The notes under the pieces: generated by a model | Seen by the model: the letters and a program-made list of their open reading frames with translations, nothing else | What the model was told of the DNA's origin: nothing | Databases searched by the model: none | In this document: piece by piece, positions 11,328 to 23,437 of the stretch | How the letters are laid out: every line of letters begins with the position of its first letter | Numbering within the stretch: position 1 is the stretch's first letter | Translations under genes and position numbers: made by a program | Assembly: GCF_032854445.1 (NCBI RefSeq) | Contig: NW_027017963.1 | Span: 186,001 to 250,000, forward strand | DNA: 64,000 bases | Source: Liolophura sinensis | Lineage: Eukaryota > Mollusca > Polyplacophora > Chitonida > Chitonidae | Direction: 5' to 3'

Positions 11328-14077
11328 ATGATGTCAAGATCACGTGCCCAGCAACGGCTCTTACTCCATGGAAACCAAGGAAATTTGCAATTTTTCAACA
11401 GCTGGAGATGCCTGGCCCAATTGCGCATCCTTTGGCACCTTATTGATGTGGGTCAGTGTTCAATTGTACTTTTTACAGCGGATTGTATCAAGTACCTTGT
11501 GTTTTTTTTATATACAAATGGTGTGGTTTTTCTACATGTAGATAAAGACATTGAGTTTGTCTTCGACTTAGAAGTAAGACATTTGTTGGGTGAGTTAAAT
11601 GGGCTTGGCCCAAAGATTTGACGTCGTCTGGGCTACCGAAGGGCACATAACTTATAATGAAAAGTTGAATATAGTAATGACCAGTCGCGATTGTACATAG
11701 TTAATGTAGCCGATTTCAATTAGCAAAATGACCAGGCAAAAATCCAAAAGTGGAAAAACTGTTCCACTGCTGCTGGTAAGAGGCTAATCCGACGTATTTT
11801 GTGACGAGAAATCGAATGGAGCAAACCGCGTTGCTCTCCGACCAATACTTTTGGCTGTAGCCACAAATGAATAATCAATGATGTCAAGATCACGTGCCCA
11901 GCAACGGCTCTTACTCCATGGAAACCAAGGAAATTTGCAATTTTTCAACAGCTGGAGATGCCTGGCCCAATTGCGCATCCTTTGGCACCTTATTGATGTG
12001 GGTCAGTGTTCAATTGTACTTTTTACAGCGGATTGTATCAAGTACCTTGTGTTTTTTTTATATACAAATGGTGTGGTTTTTCTACATGTAGATAAAGACA
12101 TTGAGTTTGTCTTCGACTTAGAAGTAAGACATTTGCTGGGTGAGTTAAATGGGCTTGGCCCAAAGATTTGACGTCGTCTGGGCTACCGAAGGGCACATAA
12201 CTTATAATGAAAAGTTGAATATAGTAATGACCAGTCGCGATTGTACATAGTTAATGTAGCCGATTTCAATTCGCAAAAAGACCAGGCAAAAATCCAAAAG
12301 TAGAAAAACTGTTCCAATGCTGCTGGTAAGAGGCTAATCCGACGTATTTTGTGACGAGAAATCGAATGGTGCAAACCGCGTTGCTCTCCGACCAATACTT
12401 TTGGCTGTAGCCACAAGTGAATAATCAATGATGTCAAGATCACGTGCCCAGCAACGGCTCTTACTCCATGGAAACCAAGGAAATTTGCAATTTTTCAACA
12501 GCTGGAGATGCCTGGCCCAATTGCGCATCCTTTGGCACCTTATTGATGTGGGTCAGTGTTCAATTGTACTTTTTACAGCGGATTGTATCAAGTACCTTGT
12601 GTTTTTTTTATATACAAATGGTGTGGTTTTTCTACATGTAGATAAAGACATTGAGTTTGTCTTCGACTTAGAAGTAAGACATTTGCTGGGTGAGTTAAAT
12701 GGGCTTGGCCCAAAGATTTGACGTCGTCTGGGCTACCGAAGGGCACATAACTTATAATGAAAAGTTGAATATAGTAATGACCAGTCGCGATTGTACATAG
12801 TTAATGTAGCCGATTTCAATTCGCAAAAAGACCAGGCAAAAATCCAAAAGTAGAAAAACTGTTCCAATGCTGCTGGTAAGAGGCTAATCCGACGTATTTT
12901 GTGACGAGAAATCGAATGGTGCAAACCGCGTTGCTCTTTAACCAATACTTTTGGCTGTAGCCACAAATGAATAATCAATGATGTCAAGATCACGTGCCCA
13001 GCAACGGCTCTTACTCCATGGAAACCAAGGAAATTTGCAATTTTTCAACAGCTGGAGATGCCTGGCCCAATTGCGCATCCTTTGGCACCTTATTGATGTG
13101 GGTCAGTGTTCAATTGTACTTTTTACAGCGGATTGTATCAAGTACCTTTTGTTTTTTTTATATACAAATGGTGTGGTTTTTCTACATGTAGTTAAAGACA
13201 TTGAGTTTGTCTTCGACTTAGAAGTAAGACATTTGCTGGGTGAGTTAAATGGGCTTGGCCCAAAGATTTGAGGTCGTCTGGGCTACCGAAGGGCACATAA
13301 CTTATAATGAAAAGTTGAATATAGTAATGACCAGTCGCGATTGTACATAGTTAATGTAGCCGATTTCAATTCGCAAAAAGACCAGGCAAAAATCCAAAAG
13401 TAGAAAAACTGTTCCAATGCTGCTGGTAAGAGGCTAATCCGACGTATTTTGTGACGAGAAATCGAATGGTGCAAACCGCGTTGCTCTCCGACCAATACTT
13501 TTGGCTGTAGCCACAAATGAATAATCAATGATGTCAAGATCACGTGCCCAGCAACGGCTCTTACTCCATGGAAACCAAGGAAATTTGCAATTTTTCAACA
13601 GCTGGAGATGCCTGGCCCAATTGCGCATCTTTTGGCACCTTATTGATGTGGGTCAGTGTTCAATTGTACTTTTTACAGCGGATTGTATCAAGTACCTTGT
13701 GTTTTTTTTATATACAAATGGTGTGGTTTTTCTACATGTAGATAAAGACATTGAGTTTGTCTTCGACTTAGAAGTAAGACATTTGCTGGGTGAGTTAAAT
13801 GGGCTTGGCCCAAAGATTTGACGTCGTCTGGGCTACCGAAGGGCACATAACTTATAATGAAAAGTTGAATATAGTAATGACCAGTCGCGATTGTACATAG
13901 TTAATGTAGCCGATTTCAATTCGCAAAAAGACCAGGCAAAAATCCAAAAGTGGAAAAACTGTTCCAATGCTGCTAGTAAGAGGCTAATCCGACGTATTTT
14001 GTGACGAGAAATCGAATGGTGCAAACCGCGTTGCTCTCCGACCAATACTTTTGGCTGTAGCCACAAATGAATAATCA
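11328..14077 (+). repeat. Third appearance of left-block tags (5 units)
   Basis: Starts 11328, 11878, 12428, 12978, 13528. Order and tags match 5273-7473 at a 6,055-bp offset: GGAGC near 11820, CTTTAACC near 12936, then GTTAAAGAC and TTGAGGTCG in 12978. One difference in this stretch is TATACAAATGG in 12978 where 6923 has TATACGAATGG. Unit 13528 begins like 7473 (CATCTTTTGGC) but ends like 10778 (AGTGG, GCTGCTAGTAAG), so it is a junction monomer. Confidence 0.9.
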
Positions 14078-15180
14078 ATGATGTCAAGATCACGTGCCCA
14101 GCAACGGCTCTTACTCCATGGAAACCAAGGAAATTTGCAATTTTTCAACAGCTGGAGATGCCTGGCCCAATTGCGCATCCTTTGGCACCTCATTGATGTG
14201 GGTCAGTGTTCAATTGTACTTTTTACAGCGGATTGTATCAAGTACCTTGTGTTTTTTTTATATACAAATGGTGTGGTTTTTCTACATGTAGATAAAGACA
14301 TTGAGTTTGTCTTCGACTTAGAAGTAAGACATTTGTTGGGTGAGTTAAATGGGCTTGGCCCAAAGATTTGACGTCGTCTGGGCTACCGAAGGGCACATAA
14401 CTTATAATGAAAAGTTGAATATAGTAATGACCAGTCGCGATTGTACATAGTTAATGTAGCCGATTTCAATTCGCAAAAAGACCAGGCAAAAATCCAAAAG
14501 TGGAAAAACTGTTCCAATGCTGCTGGTAAGAGGCTAATCCGACGTATTTTGTGACGAGAAATCGAATGGTGCAAACCGCGTTGCTCTCCGACCAATACTT
14601 TTGGCTGTAGCCACAAATGAATAATCAATGATGTCAAGATCACGTGCCCAGCAACGGCTCTTACTCCATGGAAACCAAGGAAATTTGCAATTTTTCAACA
14701 GCTGCAGATGCCTGGTCCAATTGCGCATCCTTTGGCACCTTATTGATGTGGGTCAGTGTTCAATTGTACTTTTTACAGTGGATTGTATCAAGTACCTTGT
14801 GTTTTTTTTTTTATATACAAATGGTGTGGTTTTTCTACATGTAGATAAAGACATTGAGTTTGTCTTCGACTTAGGAGTAAGACATTTGCTGGGTGAGTTA
14901 AATGGGCTTGGCCCAAAGATTTGACGTCGTCTGGGCTACCGAAGGGCACATAACTTATAATGAAAAGTTGAATATAGTAATGACCAGTCGCGATTGTACA
15001 TAGTTAATGTAGCCGATTTCAATTAGCAAAAAGACCAGGCAAAAATCCAAAAGTGGAAAAACTGTTCCAATGCTGCTGGTAAGAGGCTAATCCGACGTAT
15101 TTTGTGACGAGAAATCGAATGGTGCAAACCGCGTTGCTCTCCGACCAATACTTTTGGCTGTAGCCACAAGTGAATAATCA
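14078..15180 (+). repeat. Two units, second with an 11-T tract
   Basis: Unit 14078 has a private CACCTCATTG. Unit 14628 belongs to the CTTAGGAG subfamily (also at 8024, 10226, 17382, 25638), has TGGTCCAATT, and carries eleven Ts, the longest T-tract immediately before ATATAC that I found. That accounts for its 553-bp length. Confidence 0.92.
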
Positions 15181-18100
15181 ATGATGTCAAGATCACGTGC
15201 CCAGCAACGGCTCTTACTCCATGGAAACCAAGGAAATTTGCAATTTTTCAACAGCTGGAGATGCCTGGCCCAATTGCGCATCCTTTGGCACCTTATTGAT
15301 GTGGGTCAGTGTTCAATTGTACTTTTTACAGCGGATTGTATCAAGTACCTTGTGTTTTTTTTATATACAAATGGTGTGGTTTTTCTACATGTAGATAAAG
15401 ACATTGAGTTTGTCTTCGACTTAGAAGTAAGACATTTGCTGGGTGAGTTAAATGGGCTTGGCCCAAAGATTTGACGTCGTCTGGGCTACCGAAGGGCACA
15501 TAACTTATAATGAAAAGTTGAATATAGTAATGACCAGTCGCGATTGTACATAGTTAATGTAGCCGATTTCAATTCGCTAAAAGACCAGGCAAAAATCCAA
15601 AAGTAGAAAAACTGTTCCAATGATGCTGGTAAGAGGCTAATCCGACGTATTTTGTGACGAGAAATCGAATGGTGCAAACCGCGTTGCTCTCCAACCAATA
15701 CTTTTGGCTGTAGCCACAAATGAATAATCAATGATGTCAAGATCACGTGCCCAGCAACGGCTCTTACTCCATGGAAACCAAGGAAATTTCCAATTTTTCA
15801 ACAGCTGGAGATGCCTGGCCCAATTGCGCATCCTTTGGCACTTTATTGATGTGGGTCAGTGTTCAATTGTACTTTTTACAGCGGATTGTATCAAGTACCT
15901 TGTGTTTTTTTTATATACAAATGGTGTGGTTTTTTTACATGTAGATAAAGACATTGAGTTTGTCTTCGACTTAGAAGTAAGACATTTGCTGGGTGAGTTA
16001 AATGGGCTTGGCCCAAAGATTTGACGTCGTCTGGGCTACCGAAGGGCACATAACTTATAATGAAAAGTTGAATATAGTAATGACCAGTCGCGATTGTACA
16101 TAGTTAATGTAGCCGATTTCAATTAGCAAAAAGACCAGGCAAAAATCCAAAAGTGGAAAAACTGTTCCAATGCTGCTGGTAAGAGGCTAATCCGACGTAT
16201 TTTGTGACGAGAAATCGAATGGTGCAAACCGCGTTGCTCTCCGACCAATACTTTTGGCTGTAGCCACAAATGAATAATCAATGATGTCAAGATCACGTGC
16301 CCAGCAACGGCTCTTACTCCATGGAAACCAAGGAAATTTGCAATTTTTCAACAGCTGGAGATGCCTGGCCCAATTGCGCATCCTTTGGCACCTTATTGAT
16401 GTGGGTCAGTGTTCAATTGTACTTTTTACAGCGGATTGTATCAAATACCTTTTGTTTTTTTTTTATACAAAATGGTGTGGTTTTTCTACATGTAGATAAA
16501 GACATTGAGTTTGTCTTCGACTTAGAAGTAAGACATTTGTTGGGTGAGTTAAATGGGCTTGGCCCAAAGATTTGACGTCGTCTGGGCTACCGAAGGGCAC
16601 ATAACTTATAATGAAAAATTGAATATAGTAATGACCAGTCGCGATTGTACATAGTTAATGTAGCCGATTTCAATTCGCAAAAAGACCAGGCAAAAATCCA
16701 AAAGTGGAAAAACTGTTCCAATGCTGCTGGTAAGAGGCTAATCCGACGTATTTTGTGACGAGAAATCGAATGGTGCAAACCGCGTTGCTCTCCGACCAAT
16801 ACTTTTGGCTGTAGCCACAAATGAATAATCAATGATGTCAAGATCACGTGCCCAGCAATGGCTCTTACTCCATGGAAACCAAGGAAATTTCCAATTTTTC
16901 AACAGCTGGAGATGCCTGGCCCAATTGCGCATCTTTTGGCACCTTATTGATGTGGGTCAGTGTTCAATTGTACTTTTTACAGCGGATTGTATCAAGTACC
17001 TTGTGTTTTTTTTATATACAAATGGTGTGGTTTTTCTACATGTAGATAAAGACATTGAGTTTGTCTTCGACTTAGAAGTAAGACATTTGTTGGGTGAGTT
17101 AAATGGGCTTGGCCCAAAGATTTGACGTCGTCTGGGCTACCGAAGGGCACATAACTTATAATGAAAAGTTGAATATAGTAATGACCAGTCGCGATTGTAC
17201 ATAGTTAATGTAGCCGATTTCAATTAGCAAAAAGACCAGGCAAAAATCCAAAAGTGGAAAAACTGTTCCAATGCTGCTGGTAAGAGGCTAATCCGACGTA
17301 TTTTGTGACGAGAAATCGAATGGTGCAAACCGCGTTGCTCTCCGACCAATACTTTTGGCTGTAGCCACAAATGAATAATCAATGATGTCAAGGTCACGTG
17401 CCCAGCAACGGCTCTTACTCCATGGAAACCAAGGAAATTTGCAATTTTTCAACAGCTGCAGATGCCTGGCCCAATTGCGCATCCTTTGGTACCTTATTGA
17501 TGTGGGTCAGTGTTCAATTGTACTTTTTACAGTGGATTGTATCAAGTACCTTGTGTTTTTTTTTTATATACAAATGGTGTGGTTTTTCTACATGTAGATA
17601 AAGACATTGAGTTTGTCTTCGACTTAGGAGTAAGACATTTGCTGGGTGAGTTAAATGGGCTTGGCCCAAAGATTTGACGTCGTCTGGGCTACCGAAGGGC
17701 ACATAACTTATAATGAAAAGTTGAATATAGTAATGACCAGTCGCGATTGTACATAGTTAATGTAGCCGATTTCAATTAGCAAAAAGACCAGGCAAAAATC
17801 CAAAAGTGGAAAAACTGTTCCAATGCTGCTGGTAAGAGGCTAATCCGACGTATTTTGTGACGAGAAATCGAATGGTGCAAACCGCGTTGCTCTCCGACCA
17901 ATACTTTTGGCTGTAGCCACAAGTGAATAATCAATGATGTCAAGATCACGTGCCCAGCAACGGCTCTTACTCCATGGAAACCAAGGAAATTTGCAATTTT
18001 TCAACAGCTGGAGATGCCTGGCCCAATTGCGCATCCTTTGGCACCTTATTGATGTGGGTCAGTGTTCAATTGTACTTTTTACAGCGGATTGTATCAAGTA

Positions 18101-18484
18101 CCTTTTGTTTTTTTTATATACAAATGGTGTGGTTTTTCTACATGTAGATAAAGACATTGAGTTTGTCTTCGACTTAGAAGTAAGACATTTGCTGGGTGAG
18201 TTAAATGGGCTTGGCCCAAAGATTTGACGTCGTCTGGGCTACCGAAGGGCACATAACTTATAATGAAAAGTTGAATATAGTAATGACCAGTCGCGATTGT
18301 ACATAGTTAATGTAGCCGATTTCAATTCGCAAAAAGACCAGGCAAAAAATCCAAAAGTGGAAAAACTGTTCCAATGCTGCTGGTAAGAGGCTAATCCGAC
18401 GTATTTTGTGACGAGAAATCGAATGGTGCAAACCGCGTTGCTCTCCGACCAATACTTTTGGCTGTAGCCACAAGTGAATAATCA
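15181..18484 (+). repeat. Duplicated 2.7-kb block, copy 1 (6 units)
   Basis: Starts 15181, 15731, 16281, 16832, 17382, 17934. Tags: TTCGCTAAAAG and GATGCTGG at the end of 15181; ATTTCCAATTTTTC, CACTTTATTG and TTTTTTACATG in 15731; TCAAATACC and a T-tract that has lost one TA step in 16281; CAGCAATGG with ATTTCCAATT in 16832; GGTCACGTG, CAGCTGCAG and CTTAGGAG in 17382. The same series returns at 23438-26190. Unit 17934 has one extra A (CAAAAAATCC near 18345). Confidence 0.92.
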
Positions 18485-21400
18485 ATGATGTCAAGATCAC
18501 GTGCCCAGCAACGGCTCTTACTCCATGGAAACCAAGGAAATTTGCAATTTTTCAACAGCTGGAGATGCCTGGCCCAATTGCGCATCCTTTGGCACCTTAT
18601 TGATGTGGGTCAGTGTTCAATTGTACTTTTTACAGCGGATTGTATCAAGTACCTTGTGTTTTTTTTATATACAAATGGTGTGGTTTTTCTACATGTAGAT
18701 AAAGACATTGAGTTTGTCTTCGACTTAGAAGTAAGACATTTGCTGGGTGAGTTAAATGGGCTTGGCCCAAAGATTTGACGTCGTCTGGGCTACCGAAGGG
18801 CACATAACTTATAATGAAAAGTTGAATATAGTAATGACCAGTCGCGATTGTACATAGTTAATGTAGCCGATTTCAATTCGCAAAAACACCAGGCAAAAAT
18901 CCAAAAGTAGAAAAAACTGTTCCAATGCTGCTGGTAAGAGGCTAATCCGACGTATTTTGTGACGAGAAATCGAATGGTGCAAACCGCGTTGCTCTCCGAC
19001 CAATACTTTTGGCTGTAGCCACAAATGAATAATCAATGATGTCAAGATCACGTGCCCAGCAACGGCTCTTACTCCATGGAAACCAAGGAAATTTGCAATT
19101 TTTCAACAGCTGGAGATGCCTGGCCCAATTGCGCATCCTTTGGCACCTTATTGATGTGGGTCAGTGTTCAATTGTACTTTTTACAGCGGATTGTATCAAG
19201 TACCTTGTGTTTTTTTTATATACAAATGGTGTGGTTTTTCTACATGTAGATAAAGACATTGAGTTTGTCTTCGACTTAGAAGTAAGACATTTGCTGGGTG
19301 AGTTAAATGGGCTTGGCCCAAAGATTTGACGTCGTCTGGGCTACCGAAGGGCACATAACTTATAATGAAAAGTTGAATATAGTAATGACCAGTCGCGATT
19401 GTACATAGTTAATGTAGCCGATTTCAAATTCGCAAAAAGACCAGGCAAAAATCCAAAAGTGGAAAAACTGTTCCAATGCTGCTGGTAAGAGGCTAATCCG
19501 ACGTATTTTGTGACGAGAAATCGAATGGTGCAAACCGCGTTGCTCTCCGACCAATACTTTTGGCTGTAGCCACAAATGAATAATCAATGATGTCAAGATC
19601 ACGTGCCCAGCAACGGCTCTTACTCCATGGAAACCAAGGAAATTTGCAATTTTTCAACAGCTGGAGATGCCTGGCCCAATTGCGCATCCTTTGGCACCTT
19701 ATTGATGTGGGTCAGTGTTCAATTGTACTTTTTACAGCGGATTGTATCAAGTACCTTTTGTTTTTTTTATATACAAATGGTGTGGTTTTTCTACATGTAG
19801 ATAAAGACATTGAGTTTGTCTTCGACTTAGAAGTAAGACATTTGTTGGGTGAGTTAAATGGGCTTGGCCCAAAGATTTGACGTCGTCTGGGCTACCGAAG
19901 GGCACATAACTTATAATGAAAAGTTGAATATAGTAATCACCAGTCGCGATTGTACATAGTTAATGTAGCCGATTTTAATTCGCAAAAAGACCAGGCAAAA
20001 ATCCAAAAGTGGAAAAACTGTTCCAATGCTGCTGGTAAGAGGCTAATCCGACGTATTTTGTGACGAGAAATCGAATGGTGCAAACCGCGTTGCTCTCCGA
20101 CCAATACTTTTGGCTGTAGCCACAAATGAATAATCAATGATGTCAAGATCACGTGCCCAGCAACGGCTCTTACTCCATGGAAACCAAGGAAATTTGCAAT
20201 TTTTCAACAGCTGGAGATGCCTGGCCCAATTGCGCATCCTTTGGCACCTTATTGATGTGGGTCAGTGTTCAATTGTACTTTTTACAGCGGATTGTATCAA
20301 GTACCTTGTGTTTTTTTTATATACAAATGGTGTGGTTTTTCTACATGTAGATAAAGACATTGAGTTTGTCTTCGACTTAGAAGTAAGACATTTGCTGGGT
20401 GAGTTAAATGGGCTTGGCCCAAAGATTTGACGTCGTCTGGGCTACCGAAGGGCACATAACTTATAATGAAAAGTTGAATATAGTAATGACCAGTCGCGAT
20501 TGTACATAGTTAATGTAGCCGATTTCAATTCGCAAAAAGACCAGGCAAAAATCCAAAAGTAGAAAAACTGTTCCAATGCTGCTGGTAAGAGGCTAATCCG
20601 ACGTATTTTGTGACGAGAAATCGAATGGTGCAAACCGCGTTGCTCTCCAACCAATACTTTTGGCTGTAGCCACAAATGAATAATCAATGATGTCAAGATC
20701 ACGTGCCCAGCAACGGCTCTTACTCCATGGAAACCAAGGAAATTTGCAATTTTTCAACAGCTGGAGATGCCTGGCCCAATTGCGCATCCTTTGGCACCTT
20801 ATTGATGTGGGTCAGTGTTCAATTGTACTTTTTACAGCGGATTGTATCAAGTACCTTTTGTTTTTTTTATATACAAATGGTGTGGTTTTTCTACATGTAG
20901 ATAAAGACATTGAGTTTGTCTTCGACTTAGAAGTAAGACATTTGCTGGGTGAGTTAAATGGGCTTGGCCCAAAGATTTGACGTCGTCTGGGCTACCGAAG
21001 GGCACATAACTTATAATGAAAAGTTGAATATAGTAATGACCAGTCGCGATTGTACATAGTTAATGTAGCCGATTTCAATTCGCAAAAAGACCAGGCAAAA
21101 ATCCAAAAGTGGAAAAACTGTTCCAATGCTGCTGGTAAGAGGCTAATCCGACGTATTTTGTGACGAGAAATCGAATGGTGCAAACCGCGTTGCTCTCCGA
21201 CCAATACTTTTGGCTGTAGCCACAAATGAATAATCAATGATGTCAAGATCACGTGCCCAGCAACGGCTCTTACTCCATGGAAACCAAGGAAATTTGCAAT
21301 TTTTCAACAGCTGGAGATGCCTGGCCCAATTGCGCATCCTTTGGCACCTTATTGATGTGGGTCAGTGTTCAATTGTACTTTTTACAGCGGATTGTATCAA

Positions 21401-21786
21401 GTACCTTTTGTTTTTTTTATATACAAATGGTGTGGTTTTTCTACATGTAGATAAAGACATTGAGTTTGTCTTCGACTTAGAAGTAAGACATTTGTTGGGT
21501 GAGTTAAATGGGCTTGGCCCAAAGATTTGACGTCGTCTGGGCTACCGAAGGGCACATAACTTATAATGAAAAGTTGAATATAGTAATGACCAGTCGCGAT
21601 TGTACATAGTTAATGTAGCCGATTTCAATTCGCAAAAAGACCAGGCAAAAATCCAAAAGTGGAAAAACTGTTCCAATGCTGCTGGTAAGAGGCTAATCCG
21701 ACGTATTTTGTGACGAGAAATCGAATGGTGCAAACCGCGTTGCTCTCCGACCAATACTTTTGGCTGTAGCCACAAATGAATAATCA
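18485..21786 (+). repeat. Near-uniform block of 6 units
   Basis: Starts 18485, 19036, 19587, 20137, 20687, 21237. These are close to the window consensus and mostly carry TTCGC at 394-395. One-base A insertions sit at about 18910 (AAAAAACTG) and 19427 (TTTCAAATTCGC). Unit 18485 has AAAACACCAGG near 18886, a private tag shared only with the unit at 26191. Unit 19587 has AATCACCAG and GATTTTAATT. No right-hand subfamily variant is present yet. Confidence 0.92.
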
Positions 21787-23437
21787 ATGATGTCAAGATC
21801 ACGTGCCCAGCAACGGCTCTTACTCCATGGAAACCAAGGAAATTTGCAAGTTTTCAACAGCTGGAGATGCCTGGCCCAATTGCGCATCTTTCGGAACCTT
21901 ATTGATGTGGGTCAGTGTTCAATTGTACTTTTTACAGCGGACTGTGTCATGTACCTTGTGTTTTTTTTATATACAAATGGTGTGGTTTTTCTACATGTAG
22001 ATAAAGACATTGAGTTTGTCTTCGACTTAGAAGTAAGACATTTGCTGGGTGAGTTAAATGGGCTTGGCCCAAAGATTTGACGTCGTCTGGGCTACCGAAG
22101 GGCACATAACTTATAATGAAAAGTTGAATATAGTAATGACCAGTCGCGATTGTACATAGTTAATGTAGCCGATTTCAATTCGCAAAAAGACCAGGCAAAA
22201 ATCCAAAAGTGGAAAAACTGTTCCAATGCTGCTGGTAAGAGGCTAATCCGACGTATTTTGTGACGAGAAATCGAATGGTGCAAACCGCGTTGCTCTCCGA
22301 CCAATACTTTTGGCTGTAGCCACAAATGAATAATCAATGATGTCAAGATCACGTGCCCAGCAACGGCTCTTACTCCATGGAAACCAAGGAAATTTGCAAT
22401 TTTTCAACAGCTGGAGATGCCTGGCCCAATTGCGCATCCTTTGGTACCTTATTGATGTGGGTCAGTGTTCAATTGTACATTTCACAGCGGATTGTATCAA
22501 GTACCTTTTGTTTTTTTTTATATACAAATGGTGTGGTTTTTCTACATGTAGATAAAGACATTGAGTTTGTCTTCGACTTAGAAGTAAGACATTTGTTGGG
22601 TGAGTTAAATGGGCTTGGCCCAAAGATTTGACGTCGTCTGGGCTACCGAAGGGCACATAACTTATAATGAAAAGTTGAATATAGTAATGACCAGTCGCGA
22701 TTGTACATAGTTAATGTAGCCGATTTCAATTCGCAAAAAGACCAGGCAAAAATCCAAAAGTGGAAAAACTGTTCCAATGCTGCTGGTAACAGGCTAATCC
22801 GACGTATTTTGTGACGAGAAATCGAATGGTGCAAACCGCGTTGCTCTCCGACCAATACTTTTGGCTGTAGCCACAAATGAATAATCAATGATGTCAAGAT
22901 CACGTGCCCAGCAACGGCTCTTACTCCATGGAAACCAAGGAAATTTGCAATTTTTCAACAGCTGGAGATGCCTGGCCCAATTGCGCATCCTTTGGTACCT
23001 TATTAATGTGGGTCAGTGTTCAATTGTACATTTCACAGCGGATTGTATCAAGTACCTTTTGTTTTTTTTATATACAAATGGTGTGGTTTTTCTACATGTA
23101 GATAAAGACATTGAGTTTGTCTTCGACTTAGAAGTAAGACATTTGTTGGGTGAGTTAAATGGGCTTGGCCCAAAGATTTGACGTCGTCTGGGCTACCGAA
23201 GGGCACATAACTTATAATGAAAAGTTGAATATAGTAATGACCAGTCGCGATTGTACATAGTTAATGTAGCCGATTTCAATTAGCAAAATGACCAGGCAAA
23301 AATCCAAAAGTGGAAAAACTGTTCCACTGCTGCTGGTAAGAGGCTAATCCGACGTATTTTGTGACGAGAAATCGAATGGTGCAAACCGCGTTGCTCTCCG
23401 ACCAATACTTTTGGCTGTAGCCACAAATGAATAATCA
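21787..23437 (+). repeat. First right-hand subfamily monomers (3 units)
   Basis: Unit 21787 is the first with GCAAGTTTTC (site 64), CATCTTTCGGAACC (sites 103/106/109) and GGACTGTGTCATG (sites 156/160/164). Units 22337 and 22888 are the first with GGTACC plus TACATTTCACA (sites 109, 143, 147). The ends of 22337 (GGTAACAGG) and of 22888 (TGACCAGG with CACTG) anticipate the pair 28391/28940. This is the left limit of these haplotypes in the window. Confidence 0.93.

Noticed and set aside
21798-21896. Yeast point-centromere look-alike: RTCACRTG followed 83 bp later by TTTCGGAA (TTCCGAAA on the other strand)
   Set aside because: The TTCCGAA element is in the wrong orientation relative to budding-yeast CDEI-CDEIII, the intervening DNA is about half GC rather than strongly AT-rich, and a 550-bp tandem array is not a point centromere.
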